From Porpolomopsis calyptriformis (Eukaryota > Basidiomycota > Agaricomycetes > Agaricales > Hygrophoraceae): DNA of 64,000 nt. The notes beneath the pieces are model-generated. The model made no database searches, was not told the DNA's origin, and saw only the letters and a list, made by a program, of their open reading frames with translations. The stretch is taken from the NCBI GenBank assembly GCA_951640195.1, contig OX621171.1, forward strand, positions 1,550,001-1,614,000, in the 5' to 3' direction. This document shows positions 1 to 10,837 of the stretch, piece after piece. The position numbers and the translations under genes are program-made. How positions within the stretch are numbered: position 1 is the first letter of the stretch; every line of letters begins with the position of its first letter.

Positions 1-1291
1 CTCAAGTTATACAGGGCTATTAGCAGCCATGATGGTGAACGGTGATACGTCTGCTTCGTGTATGAGAACCGAACACAGAACAAGGTGCGAGGATGACTAT
101 AAAGAGTCTCAACACAGCCTATGATCGATAATCGTGAAAAGGGAGTCTTCAATCATTCGCGAATGTGATCGATCGGGGAATCGGAAGGATCGGAAAGTCG
201 AAAGAGGAAGTCTTAGAAGATCTAAAGCGGATCTAGACTCGAGAGCGAGAGAGAAGCGAATATCTAACTTGTTGGATCATTAGCTACAACATACAGTATA
301 TATATCTTCTAGTACAAGGATCCCTTTAAGTGTATATAATAAAAGGGGAGCCTCTCTAATGATCTAAGGGGAAAGTAGTGAATGGGAATGAAGGAATCGA
401 ATGAAAAGGGAGAAATAGAAGAGAACAGATGCCTTTGAATACTGTCTTCCCTTTGATATACAAACTTTCATTCGTGTTCGGAAAGCTTCGATCGCATTCA
501 GAGTGTTCAATGATTCTCGAAGTTGTTCAGGATGTTCGGGAGCTATCGGGAGCATTCGGAGGGTTCGAGTTCGTGTTCAAAGGACTTGGTAGGCATCTAG
601 TATTCGTATAGTTGAATATACGGTGCTCAGGGGATGGAGGGGTCGTATCAACAGGGAACCGTTCATGTGGAGACCAATCCACAATAAATGCTTTGAAATG
701 ATAAAGCAGATATGCTGCTCGATACCTATACTAGTACCGATACATTACAAGAAAGATGAACCTATATGGGTCATCTGCAATGCCTCAATACATGGTGTTG
801 GTGCAATGTATGGACAAGGTCCTACCTGGCAAACCTGCAGACTAGCAGGATTTATGTTGCGAAAGTTTACAGATGCTCAATGAAATTATCGTACATTTGA
901 GCATGAAATGATCGCAATACTCAAAGCCCTCCTTAAATGGGAGGACAAACTGATAGGATATCGGGTTCACATTGTGACCGACCATCAAGCTCTTGAGTTT
1001 TTCAAGACACAAAGATGCCTGTATAGCCAACAAGCTCATTGGATAGAATACCTATCAAGATTTGACTTTGACATAACATATGTCAAAGGGCAACTGAATA
1101 AAGTTGCCGATGCATTATCACGTTATTATGAAAGTGATACATGGTATGACGCTCATCCTATGAATGACTACATAGATGTAGATATACGTCTAGACCCTGA
1201 AAAAGACGATCTCCCTTGGGATCATCTAAATGAAATTAGTACTAGAGCCATCGAAATGAAGGCTATCCAGGTCATTGAAGACATTCAATGA
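1..1291 (+). pseudogene. Gypsy A pol: end of reverse transcriptase and RNase H, broken
   Basis: From base 2 the frame reads the thumb of a Ty3/gypsy reverse transcriptase, is cut by an LTR at 43-650, and resumes at 651 (FMWRPIHNKCFE) into RNase H. RNase H landmarks are ICNASIHGVGAMYGQG, EMIAILKALLKWE, VTDHQALEFF and KVADALSRYY. The first catalytic Asp is Asn (D to N, a G-to-A change), so the domain should be inactive even if joined. Two stops, near 881 and 1289, are TGA where Arg is expected. The element runs off the left edge of the window, so gag, protease and most of RT are not visible. Continues into the integrase at 1300-2971. Confidence 0.88.
43..650 (-). mobile_element. Solo LTR of gypsy B family inserted in gypsy A
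   Basis: This 608-bp block is the reverse complement of the two gypsy B LTRs at 25813-26420 and 57371-57978, all three exactly 608 bp. It runs TGATACG to CGTATCA. Flanks are ACGG (39-42) and ACAG (651-654), a four-base target duplication with one transition; removing the LTR and one flank restores the gypsy A reading frame (VNG then EPFMWRP). No internal element sequence is attached, so it is a solo LTR left by LTR-LTR recombination. Confidence 0.9.
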
Positions 1292-1299
1292 CATCAAAG

Positions 1300-2971
1300 C
1301 AATCATCTCCTTGAAAGAGAAGAAGATAGAGATGCGCAAGCGGCAGCACTCACACTAGTTCTGATTCCAGAAACAGAACCGATGAAAAAATTAAGATCGT
1401 CCCTAGATAATCTAATGATATTCCAATCCCATAAATGGGGAGAGAACTTGCGCGCTCGCATAGAGCATGATGAATTGCTGACAGTAGCGATTGGCGGAGG
1501 ATACATATCCAATGCATTATTCAGCAAGGTTCTTGAAAACCCTGATTACCATAAGGCGTTCACTGTCTATAAAGGCCTGATTTAGTCCAAGAATTTGGGG
1601 GGAGAGGAAGTACTATGTATCCCATCTGCAAAGATGGGACAAGAATCAATTTTCAGCCTGATCATTGATCAAGCACACTCAATAGTTGGCCATTTTGGTC
1701 CACAATGTACTGCTGACTATGTAAGACAATGGTACTAGTGGCCTAAGATATTTAGCCATGTTAAACAATTCTGCAAGTCGTGTCAGACTTGTCAAACGTC
1801 GAAAGACGATATGCAGTACCCAACAGGACTGTTGCACTTATTACCAATACCTACAAAACTGTGGCAATCAATCGGAATAGACTTTATTGGTCCATTCCCC
1901 GAAATTGATAGGTATAATTACCTATGGGTAGTCATTTGTCGAATGACATCAATGATCCACCTGATACCAGTGAATACCAAAATGAAAGCATCAGAGCTTT
2001 TGTGGATCTACTTAAAAGAAGTAGTAAGGCTTCACGCCCTTCCTGCAAGTATAGTCTTGGACAGAGACTCGAAATTTACCTCTAAATGGTGGAGCGAACT
2101 TCATAGGCTCTTAGGAGCTAAACTATTGATGTCTACATCTTTCCATCCTCAGATAGATGGCACAACTGAACAAGCTAATCATTCAATAGGTCAAATCCTC
2201 TGAGCAACTGTAAGCTCAGATCAATGAGATTGGATCGCAAAGATCCCTATGACTGAATTTGCGATTAATGCAAGTATCAGTGAAGCTACAGGCTTCACCC
2301 TATTCGAGCTGAATGGAGCATATATGCCTGCTATGATTAAGCAAGTAGAAAATACCACTGAGACACTGCCAGGTGTCCAAGCATTTGCTCAACAAGTGCT
2401 GCAGAATCTGGCAGCTGCTCACAACACAATCATTGTGCATTGTGTATTTCAAAGATACTATGCTAATCAGCATAGAAGGGAAGAACCATCGATAAAAGTA
2501 AATGACTTCATGTATCTATCAACCAAGAACCTTAAACTACTACAAGGTAGAGCAGGGAAACTACTACCAAGGTTCATTGGGCTGTACAAAGTCATTTGGG
2601 CCTTTCCTAATGAATCCAACTATGAGTTGGGACTCCCCAACGAGCTCGCGAAGCAGTGGATTCATCTGTGCTTTTATGTAAATTTGCTGCATCCACACCA
2701 TCCAAATGATAATGCGTTATTCCCTAACTAAGTGTTAGTAAACACTTATGACTTCAGCGAACCACTTCAAACTGAATGGTTAGTCAATGAAATAGTTGGC
2801 CATAGGTGGGACGACCAAAAACTTGAGCTGGAGGTTCATTGGAACCTTGGAGACACGACATGGGAGCCTATCTCATTGTGTAAAGAGCTTAGTGCTCTAG
2901 ACAAGTATCTAACCCTAATGGGTGTAGATACCCCTTATCAACTGCCGAGATGGCCAGTTAAGAGGCACTGA
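1300..2971 (+). pseudogene. Gypsy A pol: integrase with C-terminal chromodomain
   Basis: The frame carries an HHCC zinc motif (AHSIVGHFG, then CKSCQTC near 1771-1791), the integrase core with IGIDFIGPFP, IVLDRDSKFTS and HPQIDGTTEQANHS as the D, D and E stations, and a C-terminal chromodomain at about 2780-2930 (EWLVNEIVGHRW, LEVHWNLGDTTWEP). Unlike RNase H, the catalytic acids are still present. Breaks are mainly TGA at expected Arg codons (for example 2201 and 2225) plus TAG/TAA after 1585, 1736 and 2731. Chromodomains on gypsy integrases guide insertion to histone-marked chromatin in related chromoviruses. Confidence 0.9.
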
Positions 2972-3216
2972 ATGCCGACCACACTCAGAGCCTTGAGGTG
3001 TGCCAACAAGCACACCTTGTATGTGCGCTAAACTGAGCACAACTGATAATTGCCTTAATCGGTAATCAATGGACTGGACATACCCAGTCTGGTGGTGGAC
3101 TCACCCCAATTGGGGTAATTAGAGGCACCAGAATGATGCCACAAGTCTAAGCATAACTTGTATAAAAGCACGATAAACAAAAAACAATAGTAGAAATTTT
3201 TCTACCACGTACAACA

Positions 3217-3501
3217 ATGTCAAATGAAGACAACACACCCACAAGCATAAGAACAAGCCCCTGCCCTGAACAACCGAGACTACCAGAAATGGTAGAAGAC
3301 AACGGGGATCAGCTAATGGCTGGTCCCGATGATATCATCAGATCCCCACATGTCATGAAATTGGCATTCACTCTCTTAAAATTCCTCTCTTTTCTTTGTT
3401 CTTTTCCTTTCTTTTCTATGCCTTTTCTCTTTGGAGGGGGGGCTGTCTTTGTTGGCAAGCGGAAACTACTTGTACAAAAGGAGGAGTCCATGTCCGACTA
3501 A
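3217..3501 (+). CDS. Small hypothetical ORF downstream of gypsy A pol
   Basis: An ATG at 3217 opens a 94-codon frame on the pol strand, 246 bases after the pol stop. The first half is polar and acidic (MSNEDNTPTSIRTSPCPEQP); the second half is hydrophobic, Phe-rich and then basic. It sits where families D and E have their accessory ORF but lacks the histone-like motif. Near its end lies a purine run (3432-3441) followed by TGTCTTTG, which could be a polypurine tract and the start of a 3' LTR, in which case the last third is probably not coding. Function unknown. Confidence 0.3.
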   Translation: MSNEDNTPTSIRTSPCPEQPRLPEMVEDNGDQLMAGPDDIIRSPHVMKLAFTLLKFLSFLCSFPFFSMPFLFGGGAVFVGKRKLLVQKEESMSD

Positions 3502-3510
3502 CTATTTATA

Positions 3511-4340
3511 CTAGTCTGTCTTGGCAATCTCCTGCACCATACTATCTCTCAAAAACTCTATGAAACTAGAAACTACTTGACCATCTAAAGCGGCCAATTT
3601 ATTACCCCAGTAGATTGCCCCATTAGTGTCACCACCGGAGGCCTGCAACTCGGCAGCCTTCCCCTCGATGAAACTCATTGCTATCTTCCTCGCTTCCTCA
3701 CCCAACCAATCGTTGGTGGGACTCCATAACAAACTAGGAGGAACTTCTTCCTCCTCGATCTTAACGTTGACGTTAGTCAACGACGACGACAAATCTTCCA
3801 CTAAGAATAAAGAGTCAACAATCACGAAGAGAGCGAGAGAATTGAGAGCTTACCACTAGATAAAGAACTCATTGGACCAGGGGTCCAAGGACGGAAGGGG
3901 GGACTGGCAGCCCAGTCAACTGCCTCCTTCTTGACAGAAGGGAGGGAATCAGCCCACTTGTCAGACCCCCAATTAACCTGCTCCTCTAAAGGGAGCTGGG
4001 AAGTAGGGGGAGGGGCGTCATCATCCCAAGCTAAGAAAGGGAAAGCCTATTATCAACAAACACAGACTAATAAAGACAAAACAAAATACTCACCAAGCGG
4101 ATCCTCCATCAACCCACAAGCATGCTGGATTGGCCAGCGAACGAACGGACATTTCTTGACTTTGTGCTTGCCACCGCAAGCGAAGCAGGAGAAGGAAGAC
4201 CAACAGAGGTCGGCGTCGGAGGGGATGCGCTGGAGGTAGTAGTGAAACGAATCGCAATCGAGAAAGACAGGAGCAGTGTGGTGCACCACTCCAGACTGCT
4301 TGAAGAATCGGACGTAGTGGCCTTGGTGGGAAGGAGTCAT
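3511..4340 (-). CDS. Antisense accessory gene of gypsy A, three exons, zinc-knuckle variant
   Basis: Exons 4340-4094, 4030-3854 and 3800-3511 join to 714 bases: 237 codons plus TAA, no internal stop. Donors are GTGAGT and GTAAGC; acceptors are TTCTTAG and TTCTTAG; phases match at both joins. The N-terminal part holds CFACGGKHKVKKC, a C-X2-C-X3-H-X4-C motif one residue shorter than the classic retroviral zinc knuckle, between aromatic- and Cys-rich stretches (HYYLQRIP, CPFVRWPIQHACGL). The middle is Trp- and Pro-rich and acidic; the C-terminus is helical. It lies on the strand opposite to pol. Being intact beside a decayed pol suggests recent copying or selection. I recall similar proteins from Agaricomycete transposon loci but cannot name the family; nucleic-acid binding is inferred. 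Confidence 0.72.
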
Positions 4341-4667
4341 GATGATTGACAAGGATTGAACTGAAGCGTAGGGATACAACCCCACACCTTTTATATGCTC
4401 AGAAACAAAGGGAAGACCAAAAGGAGGTTCCTCAGTCAAAGAAGAGAAACCCGATACGCTGGGCAAGAGATAGAAACAACGGCGATCTCATGACCAGAAG
4501 AACAATAGAAACCAGTCATGAGATGACACAGCCTCATTCTGCGGAAAGGCTATGCCCAATAGAATTGAGTCATCAGAAGCACACAGCCTTTTGCAGAATG
4601 ACTAGGAACAATGACAAACCTTAAACTGAAGGCTGTGAACAATAGAAAATGGGGTGACTGCGGAGGC

Positions 4668-4706
4668 TGACTCATAATGACTCCTATTTTAGAAATACTA
4701 TATAAA
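4668..4706 (+). promoter_or_regulatory. LTR-type promoter: TGACTCA and TATATAAA
   Basis: TGACTCA at 4668-4674 precedes TATATAAA at 4699-4706. The same pair occurs in the LTRs of families D and E and of the solo LTR at 38944. The surroundings (roughly 4480-4850) have no ORF on the plus strand worth keeping and look like U3/R of a gypsy A LTR whose ends I could not fix. Confidence 0.5.
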
Positions 4707-5242
4707 CCCTGAGGGCGAAGTGGATCATCACTTCATCCTCCTGTGAGATTACTTGTAGTAGCACGAACGCAATCAGAATCATCAGACTTCTTTTCCATCA
4801 GAACAAGAAAAGAGAAACATAAACCCATAACTACCGAGCCAATCGTTCATGCCCATATTCCCTAAACTCTCAGCAGAGGCATGCAACGGATTTAACTTGC
4901 AGAACAACTTCTTTGTAGAAGTAAAACTTAACTCAGAAGGAATCATCACCCTTTACGAGGACGTCCCCGTCAGAACTTTCTTCTACATTCTACTAGACTT
5001 ATTAAGCTCCAAGGCCTGCCTTGTGATTGACAAAAAGACTTGCAACTACAGTTGTGACACCACATCAGACACAGTATGGGCCCTCTTCTGAAGGGGAGAG
5101 AGAGCACCGCTCTCAACAAAACACAAGTAACTCATCAGAGTTACCCCCGAAAATATGGGTGTGTAACAGCACCATCAACATCATGATACACTCCAGTCAC
5201 TGGAGGTGTAAAGTCTGCAAAGACTACATAATGCATGTCATT
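4707..5242 (+). other. Leader-like region with one 80-codon ORF, unassigned
   Basis: Downstream of the TATA box an ATG at 4849 opens an 80-codon frame to 5091 (MPIFPKLSAEACNGFNLQNN at the start) with no motif I recognise. It could be the first codons of a retrotransposon gag, a U5 leader ORF, or chance. The region is cut at 5243 by the LTR of family E copy 1, so whatever it led into is lost. Confidence 0.3.
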
Positions 5243-5641
5243 TGTTAGATGGCAGTCTAGGGTTGATCGCAAGGTTTTACTTCAGGCTCTGGGTGTAGGG
5301 TTTTAAAGGGCTGGCAGACTACTGATTGGGGTGTTAACAAAAGAAACAGACTTATCCTAAGTCTATCTACTGCTAGCTTTATATACTAGCTAAGTATGAG
5401 TCATACTGACTATGTGTGAGTCGTAACGACTATGGATGAGTCATACTGACTATGTGTGAGTTGTAACGACTATGGATGAGTCATGTAGATAAGGAGAGTG
5501 ATGGTAGACTAAATATAGATATGGCTTGGTCACCTTCTATTACTAAGCGGAGCTTGGGTGGCTAAGCGGTTATTGATGTAAACTGTCTAATGTAAATAGG
5601 AATAGATGAGTAAAGGAAAAAGAAAAAATATATCTCTGACA
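5243..5641 (-). mobile_element. 3' LTR of gypsy E copy 1
   Basis: A 399-bp LTR; on the sense (minus) strand it starts TGTCAGAG and ends CTAACA. The purine run GGAGGTGAA at 5642-5650 (sense strand) is the polypurine tract just before it. A second copy sits at 11587-12562. This copy has two tandem units of about 40 bp (around 5397-5480) that contain TGAGTCA; copy 2 has one. Confidence 0.85.
5378..5483 (-). promoter_or_regulatory. Gypsy E LTR promoter: TATA box with three TGAGTCA sites
   Basis: On the minus strand TATATAAA lies at 5385-5378 and TGACTCA sites lie upstream at 5403-5397, 5443-5437 and 5483-5477. TGASTCA is the Gcn4/AP-1-type bZIP site. The sites recur because of a local tandem duplication. 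Confidence 0.6.
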
Positions 5642-5921
5642 TTCACCTCCACAAAAAGGTAATTCGTCCCGAATTTTAAGAAGACTCTTCGAAGTGAAGG
5701 AAGGGTGTCAAGGGGAGGTGTAAAGGGATGGTAGAGGTGGGTAGAGGGGTGATAAGATGGGTGAGCAATGAAGAGGAGGGATGAGTGGATAGTTGTTGGA
5801 TCAAAGACTATCCACTAGGTATACTTTTCCTCAACTCTCCAGTAGATATCACCTTCTCTAACCACACCTCTGGAAGGGAGTTGCAAGGAATAGCCATTCG
5901 TTCAGAAACAGCATGCGGTCC

Positions 5922-6614
5922 CTAGGTCACACCATCATAAACTGGGGGTTGAAGCAGGTGTCCATCTGGGTCAAACCAGTGGTAACGGTTGTCCAACTCC
6001 CGGGCATGTTGCAACCAAGTTTCAGCCAGCTCCCTACACATCACAGCATTCTCCTCCAGATCAAGGATCCTTTTGTACTTGGCATCCATCATTAAGCAGT
6101 AGCCATTCCGGGCAATATAGAGTCGGTCGGCAATGGAATGGATGCAGTGCGAGATGGGGTCTTTGGGGATAGTGGGGGTGGTGACGTCAGATTCGTCCTG
6201 GTCCGGTATAACCATCAAAAGTTAGCGCCCAACTTGGTACGCCTCCAGCCAATCTTCAAGTTGATTCTTCTTATCGTCAAAGTCGCTGTCCTTGTCAAAC
6301 GTGTACTAGTAACAGTCATAGTTGAGTTCGCATCGACGTGCTCCAGAAATGAAAGGGACATAGGTCTCGGGGCACCCAGATAGGTGCTCGACCTTGGCAA
6401 AGGGGAGCCCTCGGTAATTTCAGTTTCATCCCGGCTTGTCGATAGTATTGGTGTGCCGCTTTGGCTTCTTGAACTGTTGAGTAACCAAGACACTGTCGGA
6501 TGAGGAAGAGGAAGAAGAGGAATCAGGGGGGAGGTTGGAGGTAGAAGCAGGGGGGTTCCCTTGAGGTGGACGCCTCCCAGTCGACTTGCGGGCGTAACAA
6601 ACTTCGTGGGGCAT
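5922..6614 (-). pseudogene. Gypsy E accessory ORF with histone H3-tail-like N-terminus
   Basis: A single frame of 231 codons starts at ATG 6614-6612, 115 bases after the pol stop, and ends at 5922. Near its start it reads CYARKSTGRRPPQG; histone H3 residues 7-12 are ARKSTG. A Ser/Pro-rich linker with a run of Ser follows, then a helical C-terminal domain (DDKKNQLEDWLEAYQVG, RELAETWLQHARELD). Four stops break it: two TGA (one at an expected CGA), a TAG and a TAA. Copy 2 at 12563-13359 keeps the C-terminal domain, and family D has the same arrangement at 53740-54304. The H3 resemblance is seen; a role in binding or mimicking chromatin is inference. Confidence 0.7.
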
Positions 6615-6728
6615 TTTGTGCTTCTTTTGGTGATTGTCGGGAAGGGGGAGTCCTTATAATTGTCGGAGATTGAAAAAGAGAAAAAGAGATTCAATAATCG
6701 TGATATCGGTAGTATTCATGAAAGAGAG

Positions 6729-8246
6729 TTAAATCGCCGCTTGAATAGACTTTTCATAATTCATCAAGACGTCTTTTGCATGCTTGAGGTTCCATCGTGG
6801 TTCCCAGGTGGCTGCCTCTATCGGGTAGCCTTTCCACTTGATTAGGTATTGTCGGTTTCGTTTTCCTGGGGTGTGATTCAGAATACATTCCACTTCATAC
6901 TCGGGTTCTCCTTCGATCACATCTGGAGGTGGTCGGAGATTGTCATCTTCTTCGATTGGAGGGTGGAGATCAAGATTCTCCTCTAGAGCCTTGAGTAGTG
7001 AAACATGAAACATGGGGTGGATCCTCCATGACAGTGGTAGCTTTAGTCAGTAAGCCACAGGCGATACTTGTTTTAGAATTATAAAAGGTCCAAGCCAGCG
7101 GACATCCAGTTTCTTTGCTGGCTGGCCAGTTTTCAAATTCTTAGCATCAAGCCAGACCCTTTGTCCTTCGTAAAACATGGGTTCCTTTTGACGTTTTCGA
7201 TCAGCATAGAGCTTCATTGAGTTAGCGGTCTTTTGAAGAGATTCTTCAGCATTCTCTCTAGCTCTAGTAAGCTGCACATAAAACTCATTGGCATCAGGAT
7301 TTGAGGTTTGGGTTGGAACTGATAAGGGGGTGTGAGGGTGTCGACCATATTCAAGCCAGAAGGGGGATTGGTGAGTGGAGGAATGTTCTTGGTTGTTATA
7401 AGCGAACTCCGCCGGAGCTAACCAATCTTTCCAATCATCTTGCATGAAGTTAGTGTAGAGCTATACATACTGCTCTAACTCTTGATTGGTTCGTTTGGTT
7501 TGTCCATCTGTTTGGGGGTGATAGGTGGTAGAAAGCCCAGAAGTGGTTCCTAGGAGTTTATTCAATGATGTAGCGAATGTTGATGAGAATTGAGTTCCTC
7601 GATCGGTGATGATCTTCTCTGGCCATCCATGGTGCTTCCAGACATGTTCTTGAAACAGCGCAGCAGTTCCTTTGGCAGATAGGTTTCCAGTTGTTGGGAT
7701 GAAGTGAGCCCATTTGGTGAATCTATCCACCACAACTAGAATAGCATTAAATCCTTTTGAATTAGGGAGTTCCATGATTAGATCAGCAGTGATCTGTTGC
7801 CATGGTTTAGTAGGAGGGGGTAACGGTTGGAGAAGTCCAGTGGGTTTCTGTGGATAAACCTTGGTTTGTTAACAAGCAAGGCAGGACTTCATGTAATTGG
7901 TGATATCTTGTGGGGCACCTTCCCATGTGTAGTTACGGAGGAGCAGTTCCTTCGTCTTCTCAATACTGGGATGGCCACCAGTGGGTGTGTCGTGGGTCAA
8001 TCGAATAATTTCCATGCGCAAAGATATCTCCTTTGGCACAACTATACAATCTCCAGCATCGCGCACAATGCCATCTACGTGGCTGTATCCGGAAGAGGGA
8101 TCTTCAATTTTGGCCATGATCTCGAGGGGTAGGGGGGAATGAAAGCAAAGCTTGGATAAAAAGTTGGGGGATGATAAGCTGATAATCGCATTGACAAAAA
8201 GCACATTGACAAAAAGTTCTTTTGGCAGAAGGATCTTGTCCTCCAC
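6729..8246 (-). pseudogene. Gypsy E pol: integrase and chromodomain
   Basis: Read from 8246 down: HHCC motif (HDTPTGGHPS, then CLAC), integrase core (ADLIMELP, IITDRGTQFSS, HPQTDGQTKRTNQ), GPF/Y-like region (WLGPFIILKQV) and a C-terminal chromodomain at 6729-6930 with YEVECIL, YLIKWKGYP and TWEP, which supply the aromatic positions expected for methyl-lysine reading. The glutamate of the DDE triad is Lys here (GQTK instead of GQTE), so the enzyme is dead at this residue. Stops are mostly at Arg positions. Close in sequence to gypsy D pol. Confidence 0.92.
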
Positions 8247-9735
8247 CTCCTCATAAGACTCCGGGTAATGATCTGGGTGCTTGGAGAGTCCATCAGCCTT
8301 ATTCTTGATCCTAGGCTGGTAGCTAATTCTGAACCAAAAGTGAGCTAAAAACTCAGACCATCTAGCCTAGCATCTGGAGAGTTGATGGTTGGTCATGAAG
8401 TATTGGAGGGACTGGTTGTCAGTCTTGATCATAATGGGCTGTCGCGTCCCTTGTAGGAGGTATCTCCATTCATTCAAGGCAGATATAATAGCCAAAAGCT
8501 CTTAGTCATGGGTGGGGTAATTTCATTCAGCTGGGAGGAGGGTCTTGGAGTAGAAGCCAATGGGGTGCCAATCTTCTTCGTCATTCTCTTTCTGGGTTAA
8601 CACTGCACCCAGGGCAACACCAGAGGCATCCATCTCCAGAAGGTAAGGAAGGTCTGGCTTCAGGGTCCTCAAAACGGGAGCAGAGGTAAGCACATTATTG
8701 AGGGTATCAAAAGCACGTTGTTGCCTAGGGGTCTAAATCCATTCTTGATCCTTTTGTAGGAGCTCATTGAGAGGACGAGCAATCAGGGAGTAATCCTTGA
8801 TAAACCTTCACCAGAAGTTGGCAGTGCCAAGGAAGGATTGAAGGTCTCGTTTCTTCTGGGGGATAGGCCAGGTTCTGATCGCTTCAACCTTCTTGGGGTT
8901 AATAGCAATGTGGCCTTTAGAGATTATCATCCCCAGATAAATCACTTCCTTTTTCTCGAACTGGCACTTGACAGGTTTGTAGGACAGTTGATTCTTCTCC
9001 ATGATCTCCAGAGTTCATTCTGTCCAATAGGTGAGTTCAGTGAGGTCCTTTCCCATAATCAGGATATCGTCAATATAGATGTGGACCTGTTTGGAATCGA
9101 TAACCTCTTTGAAGAGAATGTCAATCATTCATTGGAAGGAGGCAGGCGAGTTTCGCATTCCAAAGAACATGACAGTGGGCTCAAACAGCCCTCGTCAAGT
9201 GTTGAAGGCTCCTTTCCATTCATCTCCTGCTTTGATACAAATATTGTTAAAGCCCTATTGGATATCCATGACTGTGAACAGTTCCGCTTCTAATAACTTG
9301 GTCTGTTGAATAATCTCAGAGATGAGAGGTAAGGGGTAGGCATCTGGGATTGTGTGAGCATTCAGATAGTGATAGTCTTGGATTGGACGTAGTCCAGCAT
9401 CTTGTCCTTGGGCATTAACTTCTTCACCTTTGGGAGCAAAGAAGAACGAGGCGGCTTGTTTAGAATTTGATCGTCGTATTTATCCACTTGCAAGTTGTTC
9501 CGCCAGGAATTCATTCAGCTTTCCTTGTTCGTACTCAGTGAGTTTGTACACCTTTCTGATCTTGGGTCTAAAGGTAGGTTCGAGATCAATCGCATGGTCA
9601 AATTCTGGTCATCGTGGGGGAGGTTCATCAAAGGTAGTCTCCATAAACACCTTCCAGTGCCTCCAGTATTTCTTCGGCACATACTTCTTCATATCTTCCT
9701 CCATGGTAGTGGGTCTTGCATGGTCTCCCAGTGAG
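8247..9735 (-). pseudogene. Gypsy E pol: reverse transcriptase and RNase H
   Basis: The RT active site YIDDILI is at 9076-9065 and intact. Downstream follow YLGMIISKGHIAINPKKVEA, SFLGTANFWW-like thumb and an RNase H with the frame broken by several stops and small indels. The fragments map colinearly onto gypsy D RT-RNase H at 50045-52110. Several plus-strand open frames across this stretch are shadows. Confidence 0.88.
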
Positions 9736-10700
9736 ACCAATCTGATAATCTTGGCGTAGGAGTCGCCATTCAATGTAGAGCCTACTTGTGACACTATCAC
9801 TCCAGCCTGAGAAGTCTTGGTTGGGGCCACAGTCTGACGTGAAGTTAGTGTTCCAGCTTTCCAGTCAACCAGGGGATTGTTACATTTGAGCCACGGGTAG
9901 CCGAGGATAACCTGTATCATATCTCCTAGATTTGTCACTTCTAAATGGGTTCATTCCCTAGGAAAATCCGGCATCTCCATCCACAGGTCTACAGCATATT
10001 CGATGGGACCTCCTTGGTTGTCTGTCCCATCTGCGTTCCGCATGGGGATTAGTCCTTCCAATCAATAAAAAGGGATATCGCGCTCCTGCATGAAGTTCCA
10101 GTTTATGAAGCATCCAGAGGTGCCAGAGTCTATCAATGCACTGGTGGCAATTTGTTTACCAGTGTTTGTAGTTTCCAACCAAAGGGGTATGGTTAAAGCT
10201 TCTTCGCTCGAATCAAGTGCACCAAGAATTTGAGAAATAGATTGCATAGGGGTAGTGGTACACATAGAAAAGGAGTCCGCAACACACAAGCTATTGTCTG
10301 GACTGTTCAAAAACCCTATTTCTCCAAAGCTCTTCTTTCCTCTTAGGCTCCCAGTTGACGATACCACACTTCTCGAAGTCTTGACGAGAATCTTCATTGG
10401 AGTTAACCTCCTCAATTGAGGCTGAGGTCTCCAGAACTCGAACGTTTCTCCCTTGACCAGGTTTCTTTCCTCCACGACCTCTTGCTGCTAGGGTGAAGGA
10501 GCGGCTTCTAGAACCAGAAGTACTCGTCCTAGGAGCATTGGGACAAGAACTGGCAAAGTGGCCAAATCATTGATGCGATGTGGAGCTGTCTGAGCTCTGG
10601 GATCTGCCCCGAGAGATGATGGGAGGCACAATAGAAAGGAGCTATCAAAGAAATCGTGAAAATCGAAGAAATAGAAGAAATCGGAAAATCGGAGCACTCT
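9736..10700 (-). pseudogene. Gypsy E gag C-terminus and aspartic protease, truncated upstream
   Basis: The protease core LIDSGTSGCFINWNF lies near 10118-10076, with a downstream VILGYPWLKCNNPLVDWKAG block at about 9890. Upstream the frame gives half of a gag zinc knuckle (FGHFASSC then PNAPRTS) near 10560, with the leading CXXC lost, and a Gly/Arg-rich tail. The rest of gag, the leader and the 5' LTR are missing; beyond 10700 there is unrelated GC/poly-A sequence and the tandem array. Confidence 0.8.
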
Positions 10701-10837
10701 CTAGAGTGCTAGAGGCGGTTGAAGAGGCTCAAACATGAAGGAATAGACGTGGGATGATGGAATCTATCTTCCTCCTATTAGTATCTTCGCGCGCGCGCGC
10801 CCCCCTGTGCAAGGGAAAAAAAAAAAAAGGAAAAGCT

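Noticed and set aside
6215..6694. A 159-codon minus-strand frame over the gypsy E accessory ORF
   Set aside because: It is longer without stops but in a different frame; only the other frame aligns with family D and with copy 2.
9430..9759. Plus-strand ORFs inside gypsy E pol
   Set aside because: They are shadows of the RT coding strand.
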